Source of the DNA: Vacuolonema iberomarrocanum LEGE 07170
GTDB taxonomy: Bacteria > Cyanobacteriota > Cyanobacteriia > Elainellales > Elainellaceae
NCBI GenBank assembly: GCA_015207365.1
Contig: JADEXA010000017.1
Coordinates: 46,291-110,290 of the forward strand
Reading direction: 5' to 3'
DNA: 64,000 nucleotides
Shown here: in pieces, positions 1 through 7,751 of the stretch
Position numbering within the stretch: position 1 is the first letter of the stretch
Layout of the letters: every line of letters begins with the position of its first letter
Position numbers and translations under genes: made by a program
The notes under the pieces: generated by a model
Seen by the model: only the letters and a program-made list of their open reading frames with translations
Told to the model about the DNA's origin: nothing
Databases searched by the model: none

Positions 1-283
1 CGGTACATTGGTGGCTCTGATGAGTTCTCACGATGCCATCTCAGAAACGGATGCCAATCGCCTTGTTGGCCATGTTGAAGAGGCAAGGGATACAGCGTTG
101 CGCAAAGCAGAACAACTAGAGCGTGCTGTAGAGAATCGCTTAGCTGAGTTGAAGCATCAAATGCATCAGCAGGTTGAGGACACTCGTAAGACCGCTGAAG
201 CTGCTGCCTGGTGGATCTTCGGTACAGCAACAATTTCTGCCGTATGTGCAGCGGTGGCTGGAGGCCTAGCCGTTATCAACTAG
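1..283 (+). CDS. C-terminal end of a membrane-anchored hypothetical protein (partial)
   Basis: The reading frame is open to the left edge of the window, so this is the end of a longer protein; the TTG at position 8 need not be a start. About 60 visible residues form a charged, Ala/Glu/Arg-rich amphipathic helix with coiled-coil character. A final hydrophobic stretch (AAAWWIFGTATISAVCAAVAG) is long enough for one membrane helix ending three residues before the stop. Bacterial multi-helix membrane proteins often end with such an Ala-rich helix plus a last membrane span, but the family cannot be named from this fragment. A strong hairpin with a T run follows 21 bases after the stop, so this is the last gene of its transcript. 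Confidence 0.6.
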   Translation, partial: GTLVALMSSHDAISETDANRLVGHVEEARDTALRKAEQLERAVENRLAELKHQMHQQVEDTRKTAEAAAWWIFGTATISAVCAAVAGGLAVIN

Positions 284-303
284 AACTGGATAAACAACTA
301 CTA

Positions 304-339
304 AAAAGGGAGACTGCAAGACAACGCAGTCTCCCTTTT
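304..339 (+). terminator. Rho-independent terminator
   Basis: A perfect 14-bp stem (304-317 with 326-339) has an 8-base loop, a GC-rich middle and A/T ends, so the right arm finishes in CCCTTTT. It ends the transcript of the partial membrane-protein gene. Confidence 0.85.
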
Positions 340-809
340 CTTTGCATAAGCCTTCAATGAAAAATATGGAACATTGATTACTCCACAGGTTAGCCCAGCC
401 AGATCGTTGGGTACACAATCTGTCATTGTGTACGATGAAAGTGAATAACGATTTGATATTAGGCTTTCAGAAAAACTGACAATAAGAGATGGGTAGAGTT
501 CGTTAGTATGCGTCCTGATAAAACTGATGAGATATCTAGGATAGATGGTTTGTTCGTCCTAGCGATCGCCTGCCTCTACAATCATTTACCTGCACGAGAG
601 GTTCGAGAGACTCTTGTGACTGTCGATCGACAATCACAAGGACAAGACACCTAACTGGATTGTCCTTGCAGCTCTATCCGTTTAGCGATCGAGCTGCGCC
701 TTGTTAGAAAAGTTTTCTCTAAAGACAAATACCCCTGCCCATTCGCCACAACTGAATGGGCAGGGGTATTTGTCTTTAGAGAAAAGATTAGGCGCTGAGA
801 GGTGATTTT
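340..809. other. Intergenic region with a palindrome and a giant hairpin
   Basis: No convincing gene is visible. The region holds a 28-bp near-perfect palindrome at 613-640 (one mismatch in 14 pairs, centre CGATCG) and a perfect 32-bp inverted repeat at 713-785. The rest shows nothing recognisable. Confidence 0.6.
713..785 (-). terminator. Perfect 32-bp stem hairpin, probable terminator of the TPR gene
   Basis: Bases 713-744 and 754-785 are perfectly inverted around a 9-base loop. The hairpin starts 25 bases past the stop of the minus-strand TPR gene, and on that strand it is followed by CTTTTC. The stem is far longer than a usual terminator, so it may instead be a mobile palindrome that took over a terminator role. 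Confidence 0.6.
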
Positions 810-1697
810 CTAATTCATTAGGTAGATGCTGACATTCTCAATCGCTTCAGTGGCGTAGTAATCCTCAGGACGCTCGTTCAATGCTTGCTGGAAGAACTCT
901 AGGGCTGTTTCATAGTTCCCCCGCTGAGTTGCATCATAGCCGAGGCGCATTAGCTGGTCATAACGACTCTCGGCTACTTCTTCGCTACCTAAACCGGCTT
1001 CTCCATCGCGCGCTCCATCGACCGCATTCCAGTAGGCGATTGTTGCCCAGCGATCATCTGGACGTTCGTACAGAGCACTTCGAAAATAGCCAGCTGCTGT
1101 CGTGAACAACTCTTCCTGCAGCGCGGCGTAGCCAAGGCGCATATAGCGATCGTAGGGGGCTTCTCCCAAATACTCTTGAGACCCGACCGCTACTTCATCG
1201 GCAGACGATGTAGATAAGGCTACAGGATCAACAGCATTCATCGCCAGCTCGTCGGAGTTGAGATAAGTCTGCACGTTTCGAATAGCCTGGGTTGCATAGT
1301 AATTTCCTAGCCGTAACGACAGCGCCTGCTGAAAATACTCTAAAGCGGCTTGGTATTCCCTAGCTTCTGTCGCGTCATAGCCTCGATTCATATATACATC
1401 GAAGGGGACTGGTGTTTCGCGGTTGTTGCTTAGCGCATCCCTTGCATTCCAGTAAGCCGTGATAGCTGCCCTGTCCTGTGGGTTGAGATATAACGCATAA
1501 CGGAAATACTGAGTCGCTTCATAGTATCTCCCCTCTTGTTCGGCGTTGTAACCGAGACTCATATAGTCATTGTAGGTTAGCACTACGGCTTCTTCTAAGG
1601 TCGAGTTAGGGGAGGCGGTGTTTTGTGCTTGGACATCAAACGGCAATCCAACACTGCCTAAGATAACTACACCAGAAAGTAAATGTATGAATCGCAT
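810..1697 (-). CDS. Exported TPR-repeat protein
   Basis: The 295-residue product has a classical signal peptide (MRF, hydrophobic core, cleavage expected near VQAQ, residues 22-25), so it should be periplasmic or outer-membrane associated. The mature part consists of four TPR-like units at about residues 41-85, 98-142, 181-225 and 246-290. They alternate in type: units 1 and 3 end in YWNA, units 2 and 4 end in AIxNV, which points to duplication of a two-TPR module. A low-complexity linker near residues 150-180 separates the halves. TPRs mediate protein-protein contacts; no catalytic domain is present and the partner is unknown. I see no clear ribosome-binding site before the ATG. Confidence 0.8.
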   Translation of the reverse strand: MRFIHLLSGVVILGSVGLPFDVQAQNTASPNSTLEEAVVLTYNDYMSLGYNAEQEGRYYEATQYFRYALYLNPQDRAAITAYWNARDALSNNRETPVPFDVYMNRGYDATEAREYQAALEYFQQALSLRLGNYYATQAIRNVQTYLNSDELAMNAVDPVALSTSSADEVAVGSQEYLGEAPYDRYMRLGYAALQEELFTTAAGYFRSALYERPDDRWATIAYWNAVDGARDGEAGLGSEEVAESRYDQLMRLGYDATQRGNYETALEFFQQALNERPEDYYATEAIENVSIYLMN

Positions 1698-1819
1698 AGG
1701 TTTTGCTTTTACTGTTTTACTTGCGTTGCTAGGATGCTAAACCCTGTTTAAATGCATAATTAATGCCATACCAAGACCCAGCATTGCCGGATCTTGGCAT
1801 GGTTTGTCTAGATGCCGAC
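1698..1819 (-). terminator. Imperfect hairpin between lipoprotein and TPR genes
   Basis: An imperfect inverted repeat of about 14 bp lies near 1768-1803 (CCATACCAAGA against TCTTGGCATGG). It lies just after the lipoprotein stop on the minus strand and may terminate that message. It has no strong T run. Confidence 0.4.
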
Positions 1820-2674
1820 TTACAAGGCAGATGGGTAAATCTCATCTGCAATAAAGACAGGTCGATTTTCGTATTCAGCTTCGATCTGCTGTTGCACGTC
1901 CAAATCCCAGGTTAAGTCATAATCCTGCTCAAACTCAGCTAAGACAAATGGCCGAAGTACTCCAGTGATGACGACTGTTTCATCCTCTTGAGCCGCGACG
2001 GGTACTTGGGGGCTAATAACCAACAGTTCTTCACCACCAAAAAGCGTCTCATCGTCGATGGTGATGACATTTGCGCTCTGAATGCTGCCAACTTCACCTT
2101 CTACAGCAATGCGCTTGTTGTAGTACTGCTCTGGATCTGAGCTGATGTCTGCCGGATCAGGAGAGAGGGCAACCGATTGAGCGACAATAACGGGGCGCTC
2201 TTCATACTCGCCAAAGATGTCGGGGTCAAAACCCAAACCGTAATCACTTTCAAAATCGGCCATGAGGAATTCGCGAACTTCGCCCGTGACTTGAACTTGG
2301 GTGTCTTCCCCATCGACCAGCTCAAGCCCTTGCTCAGAAGCGTTGATAACCAGAACTTGCTCACCACCAAACAACTCGCTGTTTTCCAGCGTGAACGAGT
2401 ACTCTCCCACAACTTCGGCAATCTCTTCGCGTACGCTGACAGTTTCACCCAAGTAGGCTTCCAGGTTATCCGTTAACTCTTCAACGGTAACGTTATCTTC
2501 TTCGACTCCGGCTGCGTTTTCTTCAATGGTCGCTTCTGGATCTGCCGCTTCAGGTTCAGCGGGAATGGTGCAAGCGGGTAGCGCGATCGCGACAGCTGCT
2601 AAGGCCGCTAATCCTACATTGTTAAGGAGCTTAGCGAACAAATTATCTGTTTTGCTGGCTTTGCTAGTAGGCAT
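1820..2674 (-). CDS. Putative lipoprotein with two repeated beta-rich domains
   Basis: I place the start at the ATG at 2674 rather than 2761 because AGGAGGA lies 6 bases upstream of it on the minus strand. The 284-residue product then begins with a lipoprotein signal, with lipobox LPAC and Cys35 as the lipidation site. An acidic linker rich in Glu, Ala and Pro follows. Two related units of about 95 residues make up the rest. Each carries an LFGGE-(Q/E)-xLVI motif, then ITG or VTG, then an (F/L)xxxDF/FEQDY segment and a final (E/Y)ERPV or ENRPV motif. The pattern suggests duplicated small beta-barrel domains, but I do not recognise the family. The protein should sit on the outer face of the inner membrane or on the outer membrane. 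Confidence 0.75.
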   Translation of the reverse strand: MPTSKASKTDNLFAKLLNNVGLAALAAVAIALPACTIPAEPEAADPEATIEENAAGVEEDNVTVEELTDNLEAYLGETVSVREEIAEVVGEYSFTLENSELFGGEQVLVINASEQGLELVDGEDTQVQVTGEVREFLMADFESDYGLGFDPDIFGEYEERPVIVAQSVALSPDPADISSDPEQYYNKRIAVEGEVGSIQSANVITIDDETLFGGEELLVISPQVPVAAQEDETVVITGVLRPFVLAEFEQDYDLTWDLDVQQQIEAEYENRPVFIADEIYPSAL

Positions 2675-2761
2675 GTAAGTTCCTCCTAAAAATACTTGAG
2701 CATTTTCAACCTCAGCCACATCTAGGTCAGGTAAACGCAGTTTTGTCTGCCACTTACTCAT

Positions 2762-3688
2762 TAGATGTCGCCTCTATCTAATCATTGGGAACAGTAGCTA
2801 AGGCGTCACCACGATACTTCGTGAACTGCGATGTAGAGGCGATAAACAGGATAGGCTTCAGGATACCTATCAATGCCCCACCACCATGAATCAGTCCTAA
2901 GCTGACAGAACTTCGAAATCAAGGATAGATAGATGCTGTCCTTCATCCTTGAACTTCTCTTTGCATGTATTCCTAGCTAACTTTCTCGCCCTAGCTAACG
3001 AGCATCTTGTGCGTCTATTGCTCGCCTGATATACGTGCGATCGCTTAGCTCTATTCCTAACTTTCTTAAGCTATGCTAAGGCTTTCTTCAGTGGGCATAC
3101 CTCTATCATTAATCTGAATCAAAGCTTAAAAAAACTCATCTAAAAGATAGAGATCAATGCTTCCCCATCCTCGTGACTAACTTTTGATCAAGAAGAAATA
3201 ATCTTGCAGATACTAACTCTATTCAAGGCCAAATTGCTTATTTAAGGCTTGCGCGTTTTGTTTATCTTGTGATCGCAATACAAGCATAAAATTAAGAGAG
3301 TTACTTGCATAGAACTAAGAGAATTACTCAGGATTACACAAAGTCCGCGTAATCCTTTTGCTGTTTATAACTTACGTTTAAGAGAATACAGAATAGCTTG
3401 ATTGACTGGTACAACTCAAGGTTAGATTGAGTCTCGTTAACATTGGCAAAGCCCGTCTGAAAGACGCCGTAGCTCTACCGAAGACAACAAACCACGTACT
3501 CAGGTGTTTTAGCGGGTGTGTTGTGTTTTGCTTCAGTCAATCTCACCTATGGAAAGCAGGAGTTCTCCAAGAGCTTTTTCCAGGCAACCAGCTTATCAAT
3601 CCTAATTCTGATATTGATTTGCGCCTTGCTCAACGCCAACCTTAATCATAATTTTTGTCAGTCAGACTGCCCGATCGCAGGGACGAAG
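2762..3688. other. Long intergenic region, no gene recognised
   Basis: Several short plus-strand frames exist (about 3427-3760), but they have no convincing start, composition or homology. An imperfect inverted repeat (TCAAGGAT...ATCCTTGA) lies near 2918-2951. Nothing else stands out. Confidence 0.5.
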
Positions 3689-3913
3689 TTAAGACTGCAA
3701 GGAGCAATTGGGAAACCGCCCTATCTTGTTGGCTTCTACAATTTCATTGCGGCACTGTAGCATGCTTTTCCCAGTTCGTTCTGCAAGTAATCGTAGGTCA
3801 ATGGTTGGATGGCTGTCTTGAGGAGCATCAAGATAGAGGCTGTAAGCAACTTCGAGGATTTTCGAGTTGTTAAGGACAAGGGGCTTGATTTGAGTTTCTA
3901 AAAGATCAAACAT
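3689..3913 (-). CDS. Small hypothetical protein
   Basis: This 74-residue frame has ordinary protein composition. It has an amphipathic N-terminal half (LLETQIKPLVLNNSKILEVA) and a segment (RLLAERTGKSMLQCRNEIVEA) that reads like the second and third helices of a small helix-turn-helix fold. No good ribosome-binding site precedes the ATG, and it lies in a long region with no other genes. It could be a small regulator, a fragment, or chance. I do not assign a function. Confidence 0.35.
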   Translation of the reverse strand: MFDLLETQIKPLVLNNSKILEVAYSLYLDAPQDSHPTIDLRLLAERTGKSMLQCRNEIVEANKIGRFPNCSLQS

Positions 3914-4214
3914 GATTCTTATCTATTAGGATTCTTGGGCAATGGACTATCGAATCAACTTAATCCTGGGAATCTATGATTTGAAACATTGGGTCGCTCT
4001 GCGTCTGAAAAACTATTTGCTGAATGACAAATGACATCTTTGCTGAAAGAGGCCGTATTGGCAATTGCAATATGAATCTCAGATGCGTGATCATATCATG
4101 ATGACAACATCCTCGGGTATAGCAATGCTGTAATCATCTTCCATTTGAGAGGTGTTGCCCATTTCCCTCTTTTGAATCAGGACAAATCAATATCGAACTG
4201 TAAAAATTGACCGC
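3914..4214. other. Intergenic region
   Basis: This AT-rich stretch lies between two divergent reading frames and is the likely promoter region for the DUF4112 gene. No clear motif was identified. Confidence 0.4.
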
Positions 4215-4628
4215 ATGAATACTTCATCTCGCTTACGAAATCTAAATCGGATTCGCCGTATTAGTCGTTTCATGGATACGGCGTTCAAGCTTCCACTCAT
4301 TGGTATTAGGATTGGGTGGGATCCCATCCTGGGGTTGATTCCAGGTGCGGGAGATCTGATTGCTACAGCGATCTCTGCTTACGTCATCTTCTTGGCGGCG
4401 AGGTTTCGATTACCCAATGGTGTTTTGGGTCAAATGATCTTTAACGTCCTGCTTGAAATGGTCATTGGTGCTATTCCGCTCTTGGGAGATATTTTTGATG
4501 CCTTCTACAAGTCAAACGTCCGTAACCTTGCGCTATTGGAGACTCACTTGCAGAACCAGCTCCCTGATTTGCAAATGCAGGATCGCCTGCACCTCGATAG
4601 CGTGAAGTCGGGGAATATCGTCACGTGA
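4215..4628 (+). CDS. DUF4112 domain membrane protein
   Basis: The 137-residue product matches the DUF4112 pattern: a basic N-terminus (RLRNLNRIRRISRFMD), then an F/I-P-IGxRIGWDPILGLIPGAGDL motif. Two hydrophobic segments follow (about 46-68 and 75-95), with the second signature (GAIPLLGDIFDAFYKSNVRN) near residues 90-110. Members are small inner-membrane proteins of unknown function, common in cyanobacteria and proteobacteria. The length is typical and the gene looks intact. It stands alone upstream of glgC with a 319-base gap, so co-transcription is not obvious. Confidence 0.92.
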   Translation: MNTSSRLRNLNRIRRISRFMDTAFKLPLIGIRIGWDPILGLIPGAGDLIATAISAYVIFLAARFRLPNGVLGQMIFNVLLEMVIGAIPLLGDIFDAFYKSNVRNLALLETHLQNQLPDLQMQDRLHLDSVKSGNIVT

Positions 4629-4947
4629 TGAGAAGCATGACGGATATAGAGTAGGTTGAACTTGTATAAGAGATTGAGGTAGGGCGATCGCTCCAAGATC
4701 TCAAGTTAAATGCTTTCGCCGTGATACTGAGACCACTTACGTCGCAATAACAAGCGTTTCTCGCCGGAGAGGGCTCATCCCAATTTCCTTCTATCGTTAA
4801 GAATATTTCTTTCCTTAGACCTATACCCCTAGTGCAAGAAACCTAGAGCATGGGAGATACTATTGCGTCAAATCGTTGGATCCAATGATATGGTTCAATT
4901 CGTATAGGTATGCAGTAGGCTCGATAACAAAGGGGGCAGAATTAATT

Positions 4948-6240
4948 ATGAAAAAAGTACTCAGCATTATTCTTGGAGGTGGAGCAGGAACACGTCTCTA
5001 TCCGCTTACAAAAATGCGCGCAAAGCCTGCTGTACCTCTGGGAGGTAAGCATCGGTTAATTGATATTCCTATCAGTAACTGCATTAACTCGGATATTCTG
5101 AAAATTTATGTGCTGACACAGTTTAATTCAGCTTCGTTGAACAAGCATGTTTCACAAAGCTATGGATTTGCAGGATTTCAGCAAGGGTTTGTGGAAATTC
5201 TGGCGGCTCAGCAGACCCCTGAGAATCAGGAATGGTTTCAGGGTACAGCGGATGCTGTTCGGCAGTATATTTGGCTTTTTGAAGAGATCGATGATGTAGA
5301 TGAATATCTAATATTGTCCGGCGACCATTTGTACCGCATGGATTATCGTGCATTCGTGCAGCATCATCGTGCAACAAATGCTGACATTACACTGTCTGTC
5401 TTGCCAATTGATGAAGCGCGCGCGTCTAGCTTTGGCCTCATGAAAGTTGATGAATCTGGTCGCATCACTGATTTTAGTGAGAAGCCCAAAGGAGATGACC
5501 TGAAGCATATGCAAGTTGATACCTCATCTCTGGGTTTATCGACAGATGAAGCAAAGTTGAAACCTTTTATTGCTTCCATGGGTATTTACTTGTTCAAGCG
5601 AGACGTACTGATTGATCTTCTCAAGCAAGAACCGAAATATACAGACTTTGGCAAAGAAATCATTCCCAATGCTGCCAAAGATCATAATGTGCAAGCCTAT
5701 CTGTTTAATGATTACTGGGAAGATATTGGAACGATCGAGGCATTTTTCAATGCCAACTTAGCGTTGGTTCGACAGCCTGATCCGCCCTTTAGTTTCTATA
5801 ACGAATCTGCACCCATCTATACCCGTGCTCGCTATCTGCCACCGACTAAACACCTAAATTGTCAAATTTCAAACTCCATGATTAGCGAGGGTTGCATTCT
5901 CAAAGAGTGCGAAATTTCTAATTCTGTTATCGGAATTCGTACTCGGATTGAGTCGGGATGTGTGATTCGAGATAGTTTGCTGATGGGAGCAGACTACTAC
6001 CAACCTAACTTTGAGCGGCAGGGAAGCCGCGATCGCACAACCATTCCTCTTGGTATTGGCGCAGGCAGTGAAATTCACCACGCGATCATCGACAAAAATG
6101 CTCGCATTGGCTGTAACGTCAAAATTCTCAACAAAGATCATGTGGAAGAAGCAGAGCGCGAGGATGAAGGGTTCTACATTCGAAGTGGTATTGTCACTGT
6201 CATAAGAAATGCCGTTTTGCTAGATGACACAGTCATTTAG
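4948..6240 (+). CDS. glgC: Glucose-1-phosphate adenylyltransferase
   Basis: ADP-glucose pyrophosphorylase makes ADP-glucose from ATP and glucose-1-phosphate, the committed step of glycogen synthesis. The ATG at 4948 is preferred over an upstream TTG because it gives the usual 430 residues and is preceded by AAGGGGG. Visible signatures are the nucleotide-binding loop [12 protein letters not shown] (10-21), [19 protein letters not shown] (about 25-44), [10 protein letters not shown] (about 123-132), FSEKPKG (about 176) and [11 protein letters not shown] (about 255). A C-terminal left-handed beta-helix carries the hexapeptide-type repeats and the terminal GIVTVIRN allosteric segment. In cyanobacteria the enzyme is activated by 3-phosphoglycerate and inhibited by phosphate. 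The gene is monocistronic here. Confidence 0.98.
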   Translation: MKKVLSIILGGGAGTRLYPLTKMRAKPAVPLGGKHRLIDIPISNCINSDILKIYVLTQFNSASLNKHVSQSYGFAGFQQGFVEILAAQQTPENQEWFQGTADAVRQYIWLFEEIDDVDEYLILSGDHLYRMDYRAFVQHHRATNADITLSVLPIDEARASSFGLMKVDESGRITDFSEKPKGDDLKHMQVDTSSLGLSTDEAKLKPFIASMGIYLFKRDVLIDLLKQEPKYTDFGKEIIPNAAKDHNVQAYLFNDYWEDIGTIEAFFNANLALVRQPDPPFSFYNESAPIYTRARYLPPTKHLNCQISNSMISEGCILKECEISNSVIGIRTRIESGCVIRDSLLMGADYYQPNFERQGSRDRTTIPLGIGAGSEIHHAIIDKNARIGCNVKILNKDHVEEAEREDEGFYIRSGIVTVIRNAVLLDDTVI

Positions 6241-6451
6241 TCAGCGCAAAAGGGTGAGTGCTTCGTTTATGTAGTCAGCCTGAGTCGCAGGCTACCTACC
6301 TCATCGGCAAGCCTGGAATCCGTTCTGTAGATAGGTGAACAGACTCAACCCTATTGGATATTCCTAAGGGTTGGTCATACGAAAAGGAAACTTGGGTTAT
6401 TTCTAGGGAATGATGTCGGCAGGCATGACTGTTATTTAGAGTTGAAAACAA

Positions 6452-6859
6452 ATGAAGTTTTTCGATAGGTTAAATATGAATACTTCCACGTCTGATCGCT
6501 CTAATTCAACTCATGAAAACCGTCAGCAAGATGGGCAAGAGCCAGTACGTCAACCGCTTTCGCCGGAACAGATTTCCTCGCAGCAAAGAGCAGAAAATCA
6601 ACAAGTTCTTGATCAGTCCAACCCAACGGTGAATCCAGGCGATCAGGTGAATGAGGAGAAGACCCTCCAGGAAAAAGCCCAGCAAGTTGCGGTGAACACT
6701 GGCGATATCACGGGCGATCGCGTCGTCGTTCCCACCTACTTTGTTGTAGATGACCCCGAGGAGGGGCAAAAAGCTCTACATCATGTGAAAGATGCTGAAG
6801 AGATCTCGGATGTCATTCGCCAAGCCCGCACAGATGAATCGGGCGATCGCAAGTGGTAG
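6452..6859 (+). CDS. Small hydrophilic hypothetical protein
   Basis: The 135-residue product begins with a Ser/Thr/Asn/Gln-rich, probably disordered half (about 1-75, many QQ, NQ and SNST runs). The second half is more ordered and contains GDRVVVPTYFVVDDPEEGQKAL and an acidic helix ending in GDRKW. A second ATG at 6476 would shorten it by 8 residues. No known domain was recognised. A near-perfect hairpin terminator follows 40 bases after the stop, which supports a real transcript. The function is unknown. Confidence 0.65.
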   Translation: MKFFDRLNMNTSTSDRSNSTHENRQQDGQEPVRQPLSPEQISSQQRAENQQVLDQSNPTVNPGDQVNEEKTLQEKAQQVAVNTGDITGDRVVVPTYFVVDDPEEGQKALHHVKDAEEISDVIRQARTDESGDRKW

Positions 6860-6899
6860 CAATAACCTGCTGCACAAGTCTTAGTGGACTCAACACACA

Positions 6900-6936
6900 G
6901 AAGGGCGCAACAACATGTTGTTTGCGCCCTTCTTTT
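6900..6936 (+). terminator. Hairpin terminator
   Basis: GAAGGGCGCA (6900-6909) pairs with TGCGCCCTTC (6923-6932). The inner ACAACA/TGTTGT also pairs, with a single bulged T, and TTTT follows. It probably ends the 6452-6859 gene. Confidence 0.75.
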
Positions 6937-6951
6937 ACGATTGACGTGACA

Positions 6952-7045
6952 TATAGCGGTGTGCAACCGCATTAAGCACAGCAACGGTTGTGTGGGCGCG
7001 CCGCGCCCCACACAACCGTACTTAACTAACGCGCATAGCGCTATA
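6952..7045. repeat. Palindromic MITE-like element, family A, copy 1
   Basis: A 94-bp element begins TATAGCGGTGTGCAACC and ends GCGCTATA. Its centre is the long stem GGTTGTGTGG...CCACACAACC around GCGCGCCGCGC. It is nearly identical to three other copies in the window (9692, 28048, 50091). The outer TA steps suggest TA target duplication. No coding capacity. Confidence 0.9.
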
Positions 7046-7068
7046 GTTGTCATGTACTATGATTGTTT

Positions 7069-7626
7069 CTATGGACGAATTGCAACGACTTCAATTTCGA
7101 CCAGCCAGCCAGGATTCACTAGCCCTGCAATCTCCATAGTCGAGCGAGCTGGGAGGTTAGGTTGTTCCTCTGTTCCAAAGAACTGAGTGTAGCCTTCCAT
7201 AAAGCCACTGAAATCCATGCTGCCCCCTGTTGCTGGATCGCCGACCAGAAAAGCTTGCATCTTCACCACATCACTCATGGACATATCCAGGCTTTCCAGA
7301 ATTCCCTGAATTCGTTCTAACACTCCAACGGTTTGAGTCTGGGTATCGCCAAAGGCGTCGATGGAGCTTGGCTCCGCTGTTTCGTCAATAACAGGAGGAA
7401 CTTGGCCGCTAAGGTAGACGATTGTGGCGTCTGTCGGCAGTTCAACCGCCTGTGCAATGGGGAAATCCGAGTTAGGAATGGGATACCGAATGATGTCCTG
7501 GGCGACGGAACGATTCGCCGTTGTTAGAATCAATCCCAGGGCGCAGAGCAGCGCAATCGCCAGCCCTCGCCAGGACTGAACCAACGACTGGAGAACTTGC
7601 ACAGACCGAACAAATTGATATTTCAT
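7069..7626 (-). CDS. Exported RidA-family (YjgF/UK114) imine deaminase
   Basis: RidA proteins hydrolyse reactive enamine and imine intermediates to keto acids and ammonia. The 185-residue product has a RidA domain at about 60-185, including the conserved (L)PARSTMEIAGL segment that carries the substrate-binding arginine, and VEIEVVAI at the end. Unlike cytosolic RidA (about 130 residues), it begins with a 43-residue Sec-type signal (hydrophobic LAIALLCALGLILTTA, cleavage near VAQD). It is therefore probably periplasmic. It lies 125 bases downstream of an exported flavin amine oxidase on the same strand. That oxidase would release exactly the imines that RidA clears, so a shared pathway is likely. 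A hairpin at 7704-7729 separates the two. Confidence 0.88.
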   Translation of the reverse strand: MKYQFVRSVQVLQSLVQSWRGLAIALLCALGLILTTANRSVAQDIIRYPIPNSDFPIAQAVELPTDATIVYLSGQVPPVIDETAEPSSIDAFGDTQTQTVGVLERIQGILESLDMSMSDVVKMQAFLVGDPATGGSMDFSGFMEGYTQFFGTEEQPNLPARSTMEIAGLVNPGWLVEIEVVAIRP

Positions 7627-7703
7627 GATCTTCTCAATGGGTATGACTTATGTGTAATGAAAGTGTGAATGTGAAAAATGGCCAGATAGCTGGATTCTGA
7701 GGA

Positions 7704-7729
7704 GATGCAGGGTATACACACCCTGCATC
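7704..7729. terminator. Hairpin between the oxidase and RidA genes
   Basis: GATGCAGGG (7704-7712) and CCCTGCATC (7721-7729) form a 9-bp stem with an 8-base loop, 23 bases past the oxidase stop. There is no T run on the minus strand. It could attenuate transcription or act as an mRNA stabiliser between the two genes. Confidence 0.5.
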
Positions 7730-7751
7730 CCAGACCTTAGCTACGCCCCGA

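Noticed and set aside
3427..3873. Overlapping plus-strand frames
   Set aside because: Unusual composition and no ribosome sites; the minus-strand frame at 3689-3913 is somewhat more protein-like.
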